In this document: piece by piece, positions 33,261-42,626 of the stretch
Numbering within the stretch: position 1 is the stretch's first letter
Layout of the letters: every line of letters begins with the position of its first letter
Origin: Strigamia acuminata
Taxonomy: Eukaryota > Arthropoda > Chilopoda > Geophilomorpha > Linotaeniidae
Length of the DNA stretch: 64,000 nucleotides
NCBI GenBank assembly: GCA_949358305.1
Contig: OX442322.1
Coordinates: 1,550,001 to 1,614,000, forward strand
Direction: 5' to 3'
Program-made: the position numbers and the translations under genes
The notes under the pieces: model-generated
What the model was told of the DNA's origin: nothing
The model's input: only the letters and a program-made list of their open reading frames with translations
The model's database searches: none

Positions 33261-34259
33261 TGTCGCGCTCACTCTCTGTCTGTCGCTAACTCGTGGTATG
33301 AGTCACTTACTAATCTCGTAACACCGCTTTACTCAAGCGGTTACCCAAATAATGTGAAACGGCAAACAATGTAAAATGGTAAATATAATAAATGTATTTA
33401 TTATATGGGAATGTACAGGTAAAAGGATAAAATGTATAAAGGAATAAAGGTAAAAGGTAAGGTGTATGAAGTTGGCGGGAAACTGGTCGAGGTCGTCCTT
33501 TGTTGGCGCTCTGGATCCAAGATGGCATCCGCGTGGCAACGTGGTGTCGTCTTGGGCCGGCGTGGCAATGAATGGCGTCCTCGTCTCACGTTTCTCGTTC
33601 GGTCCTTCGGGCTCACGCTGGTCGGGCGCGAGTGAATGCCTAGTTAAAGGGCTTACTTCTGGTCTGTTGTCTAGGTTTAGGGTTTTGTGTAGGTGTCCGG
33701 CGATCACACAGCGGCGGACGCTTGGTGGTTCCCGGCGATACACACAGCGGCGGGAACGCTCGTCGTGGTTACTGCAATTTAGGCTTGTGCGACCGTTTGT
33801 CTGCACAACTCGCTAAATTGGAGTAGGTTTACTATTTCTAGCTGGCTTGCTAAAATAGTGTGGTAATCTTGTTTCGCAGGTTACTCTGCGGAGGTTAACA
33901 CAAATCAATCGTACTCACGTTGAAAGTCCCTTGTCCTAGGTCACTCCTGAAGTCTTTGTACTTAGGCTTGATCGTTTTAGGACGTTTGGCTTTTACGTGT
34001 ATCTTGGTTGATTTTTGTGTTGGTTCTGCCCGCTCAGTGCAAGGCGAATTCCTTTGCACAAAGCGGGGGGTGACAGGTGACTAAAGCCACCCAATAGTGG
34101 AGAAGACGAATCTCCCCCACTCCCCCAGGGCAGACGCCCGTCCATTGACTGGATGTCAATGCTCTGAGGGAAGGGAGGCGCGCGTGCGACTCCCCTTCTT
34201 TACCCGTATGTAGGCCACAAGAGAAACTCTTCGTGCCCCACCCCAGTCGGGTCACCACA
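33261..34259 (-). repeat. Gypsy 3' LTR
   Basis: 999 bp; direct repeat of 45777-46775. Short frames inside it are identical in both copies simply because the LTRs are duplicates. Confidence 0.93.
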
Positions 34260-34298
34260 CGTCCCCCTCCCAGCTCTGACCGCTGGTGTCCGGAGCGA

Positions 34299-37200
34299 TC
34301 AATCCTTCTTGCTGGGACCCGACGCTGGATCCATCGCCTGGGCGAAACTCACTCCAGGGACGGGCGGCTCAGCGCCGGGCGGCACAACGCCGGGCGGCAA
34401 AACCAGATCTCCAACCAAGGCTGAAGACTGGTCGCGGGGGTCCTCGTGCTCGGAAATAAAGCACAATTCGTGGCCGCCGGCTGGCTCGTACGGGGCACGT
34501 CTCCTCTCATGCAGCCACACCCGCGGAATGAACGCCGAAAACCCGGAATTGGTGTGCCGGATTGCGTTCGCCTCCGCGGCCGTTCGAGGCGCACGGTGGG
34601 CCCTCAGCAAACGCTGATGGAGGATCAAATCGGTGGTCTGGCGCACCTGGTTGTGTAGCCAAACGAATACCGATTTCCCCTTGTCTCTCTGCGCGAGGAT
34701 GAACTTGCGCGTCGCCGTCGTCATCGACAGCTGAGAGAACTCGTCACATAACTTCTCATAATAGTTCGTCTGAAGCTTCGCCGCTTTCGCTGGCTTGGCG
34801 CTCTTCGGAACTACCGCTTGCTGGACAGTCTCTTCCCGCGCTTGTTGGGCTGCGGGAGGCGTCAGGCTCTGGCGAGCGGCGGACATCGTTGGTGGCATCC
34901 GACATAACAAGCGTCTGGGCTTACCCGCCGCATTTGACAGGACGGGTGTCTGTGGTGTCGCCGCTGGAGGCATCGGTGGCGGCGGCGGTGGTGGAGTTGG
35001 GGATCCACGTGAAGCAGTCGAAGAGGCGGCGTCGCTCTCCATCGGCTCTTCACTCGTGACCATCATTGCGTGTGACTGCGCTGACGGTGTTGGTTCCCAC
35101 GTGGTAACGGCGTGGCGGAAGGCTATGCTCCGCAACTTATACCCCTCCCATTCGGGGTTCACCACGTCCCGGGTCAGCTCGAAGCGAGTCATTGCCGGGT
35201 TGGGGAGAATGGCGCTCCATTCCCCAACGAGTGCGCGAGGTATCTGCACACCCTCTCTGTCTACCACGGACCAACAGGCCATCGCCTGTCGTCCGACCCC
35301 AAAGAGCGAGGGGGTCAATAACTGGACCATGATTTTTGTCAAAGCCAGCTGTAGACTGCGCCGATTTACAGGGTTGCTGCGATCAGGATCTGCAGCGAAC
35401 GCACGCGAGTGGTGCCGCATCATCGAAATCCCCCACTCGATGAAATGGCGCTGAGTGACGTCGGCGCCCTGCAGAGCAGCGGCGGCGGCCCTCGGGTCCT
35501 CCATCACAAATGCGAAGGCTAAGAGCTCTTCGATCGATGGATTGGCTGCTTCTCGAGCCAGCCGTGCGTTTTCGTCACGCTGTTCATACCACATCGCGGT
35601 GCGGTCGTGTCTTGCCTTGCTCGGGTAATATTCTCCGAATCGGGCGTTATGGCATTCCCGCGCAATACTCTGGTGCACGGGCAGCATCACAGAGTCGTCG
35701 ACGGTCGGGTTCGGCGTGACGCTCGAGTCCGGCGGCGTCGGCGGCGGCGGGGGCTGCGTCGGCGGCGGCAGCGGCTGTGTCGGCGGCGGCAGCGTCAGGG
35801 ACTGCTGTGCCGGCAGTGGTTGCGACGTCGATGGCTGCGTCGGCAACAGCAACGTCAAAGACTGTTGCGTTGGCGGTGGCAGCGTCGCTTGCACTCCAGT
35901 CGGCGTGACTTGGAGTGCCGGGAGCTGGCTTACAGAACTCGTCGGTGGAACGACGGCCGTAGGTGCGTTTTCTACACGCGGTCGCGAATTGACATATTCG
36001 CTTAACCACCGTGCCACCTCGTGTGGGATCACGGTACCATCCTCGACGATGCCCATCTTGCGGGCGAACTGCATCGCGGGGTCGAAACGCGACAATTTCT
36101 TGCGTTTCATCTGAGTGATGATCTCGCGAAGGTCCCGCGTGTCTGGCGCTAGGACGCGACGCTCCCCGGAAGATCTGCCACTCGACTTCGATCGTGCTTC
36201 TCTCGCCTCCTTCGCTTCTATTGCTTTGAGAGCGTGGTCGGGAAGGGGAATTCCCCGCGCCTCGCAGCGAGCGAAATACCGCTCTTTGCGGTCTCGTTTC
36301 CGCTGCTCACGGTGAGTCAGCGGATGTCTGCCGACACGGGGACGAGAGACTCGCTCTTCGTCGCCCGAAATCCAGACTTCTCGAGTCTCTTTACCGACTT
36401 TCATCTGACGGTTGACGAACACCCTTGGTCTGGTGTAATTCGCGGAGTCGCGCGGTGGCTGCGCTGACGTTCCCGCTCCATCGTTGACGGTCGAGTGCTG
36501 TTCGACGCACTGTTTCTTCGACCGTCCCGGGGAGCGCGATTCGCTGCCCCCGGTTCCCTTGGAGCGCTTACGCTTCCTTGGGAAATTATATTTGGGGCCG
36601 AGAATTCCCAAATAGTGGAGTTGCCACATTTCAGCTTGTGACGTGAGAATCCCCATTCTCGGTCGCCACTGTGGCGTAACTTCTCCCTGCCGAATCTGTT
36701 CGCACCACAGGTGTATATCGGCGGTGCTCATCCCGTCGTCTTGCAAAATCCGCTCTGCAACCGCCGGCGCAGTGTCGATTAGCTGCTGGCGGTAGTGTTG
36801 ATACACTTCTTCGCGGGCCTCCTCGGTCTCGGCCGCTTGCCACGCGAACAACACATGTTCCTCCACTGGCCTGCCGGTGTATTGGCTCGACAGGGCCGGG
36901 TGGAAGATTGGTGACTTCGGGTCATCGATGCGAGCGAGCTCTGCAGCGACGACGTTTCGCACCGACTCCGGGAACGCGTCCAGGAGTGAACAGTCGTTAA
37001 CCCAACGCCTAGCGAGGGCGCGCGAAAATAATACGCGCAGGCGGTATGGCTTTGCATCTTCGCCAAAGCAGCGGCGCAGAAAATCGGGCAGTACGCCTCG
37101 ATAAATGCCCGCTCGCACTATGCATGCGGGGCTGAGCGCTCCCCACGTGTCTCGGAGCTCCATCTGTAATGATGGAAACAAAATAATTAATAAAATCGCC

Positions 37201-37325
37201 AATAACACGGAGATAAATAGGGGGTGGGCTCGAGGAACGTCGCTGAAACGTGCGGCCGTTCGTCGAGTCCTATTCCTGTTCATTGATTCGTCCTTGTCAG
37301 GAAGAAAAGAGTCTTCTTGGCACAT
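34299..37325 (-). CDS. Unassigned large ORF downstream of Gypsy pol (env position)
   Basis: The frame is open from about 37402; the first ATG is at 37325, giving about 1,008 aa. Near the N-terminus one hydrophobic segment (LFISVLLAILLIILF) follows a basic stretch, so a type II anchor or uncleaved signal is possible. Then come a helical region with repeated Arg/Glu, a basic cluster PRKRKRSKG, a long Pro/Thr/Gln-rich linker (PPPTQPPPPPTPP), a helical region (about 560-700), a second Pro-rich linker and a folded-looking C-terminal part. I see no furin site, fusion peptide, C-terminal anchor or Cys pattern of a retroviral Env. It occupies the env position, so it may be an accessory or structural protein. 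No family recognised. The frame is uninterrupted, which argues for function. Confidence 0.7.
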   Translation of the reverse strand: MCQEDSFLPDKDESMNRNRTRRTAARFSDVPRAHPLFISVLLAILLIILFPSLQMELRDTWGALSPACIVRAGIYRGVLPDFLRRCFGEDAKPYRLRVLFSRALARRWVNDCSLLDAFPESVRNVVAAELARIDDPKSPIFHPALSSQYTGRPVEEHVLFAWQAAETEEAREEVYQHYRQQLIDTAPAVAERILQDDGMSTADIHLWCEQIRQGEVTPQWRPRMGILTSQAEMWQLHYLGILGPKYNFPRKRKRSKGTGGSESRSPGRSKKQCVEQHSTVNDGAGTSAQPPRDSANYTRPRVFVNRQMKVGKETREVWISGDEERVSRPRVGRHPLTHREQRKRDRKERYFARCEARGIPLPDHALKAIEAKEAREARSKSSGRSSGERRVLAPDTRDLREIITQMKRKKLSRFDPAMQFARKMGIVEDGTVIPHEVARWLSEYVNSRPRVENAPTAVVPPTSSVSQLPALQVTPTGVQATLPPPTQQSLTLLLPTQPSTSQPLPAQQSLTLPPPTQPLPPPTQPPPPPTPPDSSVTPNPTVDDSVMLPVHQSIARECHNARFGEYYPSKARHDRTAMWYEQRDENARLAREAANPSIEELLAFAFVMEDPRAAAAALQGADVTQRHFIEWGISMMRHHSRAFAADPDRSNPVNRRSLQLALTKIMVQLLTPSLFGVGRQAMACWSVVDREGVQIPRALVGEWSAILPNPAMTRFELTRDVVNPEWEGYKLRSIAFRHAVTTWEPTPSAQSHAMMVTSEEPMESDAASSTASRGSPTPPPPPPPMPPAATPQTPVLSNAAGKPRRLLCRMPPTMSAARQSLTPPAAQQAREETVQQAVVPKSAKPAKAAKLQTNYYEKLCDEFSQLSMTTATRKFILAQRDKGKSVFVWLHNQVRQTTDLILHQRLLRAHRAPRTAAEANAIRHTNSGFSAFIPRVWLHERRRAPYEPAGGHELCFISEHEDPRDQSSALVGDLVLPPGVVPPGAEPPVPGVSFAQAMDPASGPSKKD

Positions 37326-37402
37326 CTGGCTCACGTCCAACGATAACCACGTGACGGAATCGAGCGTATTAATCCGGAAATTCTCTTCGGATTATTTAAT
37401 TT

Positions 37403-38534
37403 AAAATTAAACTGTAAATTCGTATTAAACCAATAAATTCGCGAAATTGTTCGTGAAAATTCCCAATGACAATTTTAGAACATGTAAACAAATGTTCTTG
37501 TCGTGAATTAACTTGTAAAGAAATAAATTTATTTAATAATAACTCCAAAATTCGGAGTTAAAGTCGAGTTTAAAACGAATCTAAAATAAATTAGTGTCAT
37601 TGGAAAAATTCGCAAACAAAATAACAAATAAAAATAGAAAACAACGTTCTATAAATTATTCCAAAATCTATCCAATAATTATTCCCATTCCTGGAAATAT
37701 AATAAGAGAGCTCGTTTCCATTGTCTCGTTCGTGTCAATTGTCGTGAGTCATTTTCAAGGAGCGAGGCGACATTAAGTCTGCCATCGCGTCCTTGAAAAC
37801 AAACAATAAGGAGAAAATACAATCGCTTGCGCGATCGTGTGTATTAGTATAATAATTATACACTATTTCGAACGCAGAGCGTTCATGTCAAGCATTAGTC
37901 AAGTGTATCTTTAATTCAACCGCACGGAGCTAAATCTCGTGCGGCGATGCCGACTACTACCTGATCGGGTGGAACTACGTTAACGTCCTGGTCCCAATTC
38001 TCGTCATGATGCTCGATTTCAAGCATTTCCTCGTCCCCTCCTTCCTCAGCCATCGTGAGGATTGCGCGTTCAGTCAGACCACGATAAAAAAAACTTAAAA
38101 CTCCTCGTAAAATGGATCAAAAACTCGGTTAAAAATAAACTCGATGTGTTTCACGTGCGGACGACGATCAGCTGATTTAGCGGAAGTCCGGGTGAAAACG
38201 AGGCAATCGTGGTGGGTTCTGGGTAATTTTACTCCAGAACCAGGTGTTTATGACTTGTGCGCAATAGCCCGCGCGCATGTTACGCTACGGGGCTCCTTTG
38301 TTTCTACGCCCGTGCGCGATCGCTGCTACGGGGTCTTTTGCACGCGGTATCCGACTTGTGCCGATAATTTTGCTACGGGTCCCGCGTTTCCACGCCATCT
38401 CGTGACGTGAATTCGACCGATATCCGCTTTGTTGGACTTAGCGAAATTTTTCAAGTCTCGGATTTTGATGGCTAGCGCTGCCGATCGGTCAATCTTTTTT
38501 GTTTTTCAGCGTCGCCATCGACTCGTAACGTTTT
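37403..38534 (-). other. Gypsy spacer between pol and the extra ORF
   Basis: About 1.1 kb without a credible frame. It probably carries signals, for example a splice acceptor, for expression of the downstream ORF; none can be pinned down by eye. Confidence 0.5.
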
Positions 38535-39170
38535 CTACTCCTTTCCTACGACCTTTCCGTCTTTTATAAAAGGATTACTTCTACGAGGCCGCAGGTGATG
38601 AGTCGAGACAGGTACGACGTTTTTTGTTGTTTTTTGTGTCTGTACCTCCTCATGTGTATTTCTTTTTTTATCCGTGTTTTTTGTGTTTGTTTCAGGAGTT
38701 TCTCCTGTTTCCCCCCCGACCAAAATTGGATCCGGAACGGATTCAACTATCTCGTTAACCGGAGGTGAAGGGGCGTCGAAATGCTCCTCGTTGTCACTTG
38801 GCGGTGCTTTTTCCGACTCGCCAGCGAACATATCGACGATTTGGCCGTCAGTTTTGGACTTGACTTGGCCCTTGGCCCACATTTCTTGCGGGAATTCCGG
38901 AATGTACGGAGTTAACTCTCGTACTTGTATCGATTTATGCTCGGTATTGTCCTCGAGCTTACGTAATTTATACGCGTTACCGCCATGCTTGCCGATGATC
39001 ACATACGGACCGTCTCTTTTGTCGGCCAAGCTGGCGGTGATTCCTCTCGCTGCATTTGAGAGGGTGTGTGCATCTTTCCACACCAAATCATTGATCTCGA
39101 AATTCACGAATTTTCCACCGCTTTTATCTTGTAAAATGCGGTCGCGCATGTTAAAAATGTGCGCCATCAT
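38535..39170 (-). CDS. Gypsy Pol C-terminal part (integrase GPY/F region)
   Basis: Same reading frame as pol and separated from it only by TAG at 39186-39188 and five codons. Residues include DLVWKDAHTL, KRDGPYVIIGKHGGNAYKL and VRELTPYIPEF, the pattern of the GPY/F module at the integrase C-terminus, followed by a hydrophilic tail. It is either reached by stop-codon readthrough or cut off by a nonsense mutation. Confidence 0.8.
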   Translation of the reverse strand: MMAHIFNMRDRILQDKSGGKFVNFEINDLVWKDAHTLSNAARGITASLADKRDGPYVIIGKHGGNAYKLRKLEDNTEHKSIQVRELTPYIPEFPQEMWAKGQVKSKTDGQIVDMFAGESEKAPPSDNEEHFDAPSPPVNEIVESVPDPILVGGETGETPETNTKNTDKKRNTHEEVQTQKTTKNVVPVSTHHLRPRRSNPFIKDGKVVGKE

Positions 39171-39185
39171 ATGCTTGTATGTGTT

Positions 39186-42023
39186 CTAAATTGTTTGCTC
39201 CAATTTATACACGTACTCATGTGGTTTCTCAGGGTCCACCACATTTACCGACTCTGCCACTCGTGGGTCCCAAGGCACTCGTAGCTCTCGGGCGAAGTTG
39301 AGGTAGGCCGGAGAAAAATCTCTCGTCCTTGAGACCGTTGTTCGTATGCTGAACGCGATCTCCCTCAAGTATTCATCCCACCTATTGTGGATGTCAGTGA
39401 ATATACTTAATGCATATTTAATGTCCCTGTTGAGTCGCTCAACGGGATTTGTTCTGGGGTTGTAGGTCGAAGTATGTGACGCCACAATCCCGAATTTTTC
39501 ACAAAACTTACCCCAAATTTTCGAGATAAATTGGGGTCCGTTATCGGATATTATTTTACGTGGAAATCCGTAACGTAACGCTACGTCGTAGATACATTCA
39601 ACGATTTTTTCTGCTGAAGGTCTAGCGACGGCGTACAACTCGGGCCAACGAGTTGCTACGTCCATTATAACGATAATGTACGCATTTTTATTTCCCGTAA
39701 CGGGTTTTGGGCCCATCACATCGACACTTAAACAATCAAAAGGCGCGTAAGGCCCTAAGAAAATAGTTTCGAATGGTGATTTACTCCTCGGCTTGCACGC
39801 TTGACATCGCTGACATTGGTGGACAAAAAGAGCAATATCTTTTTTCATCCCTGTCCAGTGAAAAAGCTGTGTAGCACGATAGAGTGTTCTGCTTACTCCC
39901 GCATGGCTCGCAAGCGGGTGCCCGTGTAACAACCACAGCACGCGACCGATTAAGGAAGCAGGTATTACTACCTTTACTGCGGTGTCCGATTCACTCAAGT
40001 CATCTTGGTGATTTGGGTGATGTTTCACCAAAAGGCCGTCATCCAATAGGTAATCTATGGATTCGTGTGCATAACGACGCTTCTGCCTTCTGGTTAAGTT
40101 GGGCGGATATTTTCCTGTCAGTACGAATCTAGCTCTATCCTGACATTTTTTGTCTAATTTTTGTTGCACAATTATTTCCTCCCTTGTCGGGGGATTGCTT
40201 TGCATCTGCTTGCCGACATGCGCGTGGAAGGCGCTTAGAAGCGGGTCATTTATTCTCCGCTCTAGCTTAAATTCCTTTTTTGCGTTTGGGTAATTGTCAG
40301 CAGCTGGTTGGTATAATCGCGTCCAGAATCCACAGAATTTTACATCTGCCGGAGACGCGGTAGGAATTTCATTCATTTTCCTTAAATCCCAACGGTGACA
40401 ACTCGTAGGGCAATAAATGATGCGGGAGTCATCCTCGCCATCATCGTCAGCGTCGATAGGATCTGACACTGGTGCCCGTGACAGAGCGTCAGCCACGACG
40501 TTATATTTGCCGGGCTTGTATTGAATGGTCAAGTCGCATGCCATCAGTTCTAACTGCCATCTGGCTAGTCGACCGGCTGGCTCCTTTAATTTCATCAGCC
40601 ATTGTAACGCTTGATGATCTGTGTGGACTACAAATTTGGTATATTCGAGATAATCTCTGAATTTCCTTATAGCCCACACAACTGCCAAACACTCCAACTC
40701 TGTGGCGTTGTAATTTTTTTCAGCGCCTTGGAGTTTGCGACTTATAAACATGCACGGCAGGTCTTGTTCGACTCCGTCGCGCACGTGTGTTTGGAGCAAT
40801 GCTGCTCCCAACCCAACTCTGCTGGCGTCCGTATGTAATATGAACGGCCGGTTTAAGTCGGGTAGAGGCATTACGCCGACTTCCGTCAGCATCCTCTTTA
40901 TCGCATTAAATGCGATGTTGCACTCATTTGACCATACAAATTCGTTTTCATTCTTCAGGAGGTCGGTAACTGGGGCTGCCACTTCAGCTAGACCCGGTAG
41001 CAACCTGCCGAAGAAGTTTATCATTCCCATAAACCGTTGGACACCTTTAACGTCCTCGGGTGGTGGAAAACGATTAATCGCATCGATTTTTTCGGGGCCA
41101 ATAGCTAAACCATTGACTCCAATGCGATAACCCAGGAAGGCAAGCTCCTTTCGACAGAACTTGCTCTTTCCCGGGTGAACGTGTAACCCAGCTTTTGCCA
41201 GCCGGGTGAGCACTTGGTCGATGTGCTCAATGTGCTCTTCGAATGTTTTAGAGGCAATAACTATGTCATCTAGGTATGCCCACACAAACTGATGCAGGAT
41301 ATCACCCAATACGCTTTCGATTAGTCTCTGAAAGGTACTGGGAGCATTCACTAAACCAAACGGCATGACGTTGAACATCAACCGTCCAATTGGCGAGTAA
41401 AATGCTGTTTTTAGCTTATCCTCTGGCCTCATCTCAACTTGCCAGTATCCCTTCGACAGATCCATCGTCGTAACCCAAGAAAAGGGGCTAAGCTCTCTCA
41501 AAATGGATTCGATCGACGGCATCTGTATGGGATCTATCTCCGTCACCGCGTTTAATGGGCGGTAATCAATGCATAGGCGTGGGTCCGAGCCCGGGCGCAT
41601 CACGAGCACAACTCGCGTCGCGTATTCTCCCTGGGCCTCGGAGACAATGCCACTGTCTAGCATTTCTTGGCACATTTTTTGCACTATTTCACGTTTTTGC
41701 GGGTTCATTCCCTTATACGCAACTCGTATAGGTTTATTATCCGTCAATTTAATTTCGTGAATAGCCCTATTCGTTCGGCCCGGTTTTTTCGACAGGATCC
41801 CCTCATATTTAAGTAGGACCCTTCGTAGGGCTGCCGCTTCGTTTAATTCTAAAGCGGCGTCGGCGACAAGCGTTTCCACTACATTGTCCCGTTGCAATTC
41901 TGTTACGAATGCTTTAAAATCGTAATCTTGAACGAATTTCTTTAGGCCTTTTTCCCACTGTCTTGTCGGCCGCTTCTTTGATAAGAGCTGGTGGCACGAC
42001 AATTGCGGGTCTTTCTCTATCAT
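39186..42023 (-). CDS. Gypsy Pol: reverse transcriptase, RNase H, integrase
   Basis: 945 aa. RT: LCIDYRPLNAVTEID, TTMDLSKGYWQVEM, MPFGLVNAPSTFQRL and the catalytic YLDDIVIAS. RNase H: LHTDASRVGLGAAL, ELECLAVVWAIRKF, VHTDHQALQWL. Integrase: zinc-binding H-H-C-C segment (HPLASHAGVSRTL...CQRCQACK), DVMGPKPVTG (first Asp), ISDNGPQFIS (second Asp) and NPVERLNRDIK (Glu). All catalytic residues are present. The pro frame overlaps its start by 110 nt in a different frame (41914-42023), so Pol is presumably made by ribosomal frameshifting. The frame ends at TAG just before the GPY/F module. Confidence 0.93.
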   Translation of the reverse strand: MIEKDPQLSCHQLLSKKRPTRQWEKGLKKFVQDYDFKAFVTELQRDNVVETLVADAALELNEAAALRRVLLKYEGILSKKPGRTNRAIHEIKLTDNKPIRVAYKGMNPQKREIVQKMCQEMLDSGIVSEAQGEYATRVVLVMRPGSDPRLCIDYRPLNAVTEIDPIQMPSIESILRELSPFSWVTTMDLSKGYWQVEMRPEDKLKTAFYSPIGRLMFNVMPFGLVNAPSTFQRLIESVLGDILHQFVWAYLDDIVIASKTFEEHIEHIDQVLTRLAKAGLHVHPGKSKFCRKELAFLGYRIGVNGLAIGPEKIDAINRFPPPEDVKGVQRFMGMINFFGRLLPGLAEVAAPVTDLLKNENEFVWSNECNIAFNAIKRMLTEVGVMPLPDLNRPFILHTDASRVGLGAALLQTHVRDGVEQDLPCMFISRKLQGAEKNYNATELECLAVVWAIRKFRDYLEYTKFVVHTDHQALQWLMKLKEPAGRLARWQLELMACDLTIQYKPGKYNVVADALSRAPVSDPIDADDDGEDDSRIIYCPTSCHRWDLRKMNEIPTASPADVKFCGFWTRLYQPAADNYPNAKKEFKLERRINDPLLSAFHAHVGKQMQSNPPTREEIIVQQKLDKKCQDRARFVLTGKYPPNLTRRQKRRYAHESIDYLLDDGLLVKHHPNHQDDLSESDTAVKVVIPASLIGRVLWLLHGHPLASHAGVSRTLYRATQLFHWTGMKKDIALFVHQCQRCQACKPRSKSPFETIFLGPYAPFDCLSVDVMGPKPVTGNKNAYIIVIMDVATRWPELYAVARPSAEKIVECIYDVALRYGFPRKIISDNGPQFISKIWGKFCEKFGIVASHTSTYNPRTNPVERLNRDIKYALSIFTDIHNRWDEYLREIAFSIRTTVSRTRDFSPAYLNFARELRVPWDPRVAESVNVVDPEKPHEYVYKLEQTI

Positions 42024-42603
42024 TTCTGATATAATTCCAAGATTTCGTTATTGGATTTGGTTGTATTTCCATTGACGCCATGAGGTCCAAACCCAACAGA
42101 AAAATTCTGTCGCATGTGGGCAGGACCAGGAAAGGGTGCTGTTCTACCCCTCCGAGCCATTCCATGGTCAATAATATAACTCCTTTTGGACGCGCCATTC
42201 CGTTGGCGGTTTTTAGACGTACATTTTTGTTAACGCCTTTGATTTTATCGGTGAGACCCAATGATGCTACTATGTCTTCGGAAACGAACGAGCGATCTGC
42301 TCCCGAGTCTAATAGTCCCATAATTTTTTCGCGTTCTATCGTCATGGGCAGCATACATAGGCGGCTGGTGTAATCGACCGCCACGTTGCACATGAAAACA
42401 CGAAATTCTTCTGTCTCTTCGACCACTTGAGGTAATTCTTCAAGCAGTAGGTTCGGTTCTTCCGCCTCAGCCTCAGCGTTTGCGGTAATTACCTGCAAAG
42501 CGTTGTTGGCCCTGTCTTGAATTTGGGCGTTAGCTATGTCACTACCCATTTCTTTGACTGGTGGCGGCTTATCGAACCCTTTGTTAAACCCCTTCTTCTT
42601 CAT
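41914..42603 (-). CDS. Gypsy aspartic protease ORF
   Basis: 229 aa in a frame different from both gag and pol. The retropepsin signature is GLLDSGADRSFVS with a later hydrophobic-hydrophobic-G motif (IFLLGLDLM). It lies 23 nt downstream of the gag stop and overlaps pol by 110 nt, which suggests a separate gag-pro step and a pro-pol frameshift. Confidence 0.85.
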   Translation of the reverse strand: MKKKGFNKGFDKPPPVKEMGSDIANAQIQDRANNALQVITANAEAEAEEPNLLLEELPQVVEETEEFRVFMCNVAVDYTSRLCMLPMTIEREKIMGLLDSGADRSFVSEDIVASLGLTDKIKGVNKNVRLKTANGMARPKGVILLTMEWLGGVEQHPFLVLPTCDRIFLLGLDLMASMEIQPNPITKSWNYIRNDRERPAIVVPPALIKEAADKTVGKRPKEIRSRLRF

Positions 42604-42626
42604 GAATGGCGCAGACGGTCGAGAAG

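Noticed and set aside
33310-33816. Open frames of up to 157 codons inside the Gypsy LTR, seen twice (also 45849-46332)
   Set aside because: Identity of the two copies follows from LTR duplication and is no evidence of coding; composition is not protein-like.
35500-36114. Plus-strand frames rich in Gly/Arg opposite the large Gypsy ORF
   Set aside because: They are antisense shadows of the proline-rich linker of the real frame.
34299-37340. Envelope glycoprotein for the ORF downstream of Gypsy pol
   Set aside because: There is no signal peptide followed by an ectodomain, no furin site, no C-terminal anchor and no Cys pattern; only the position fits.
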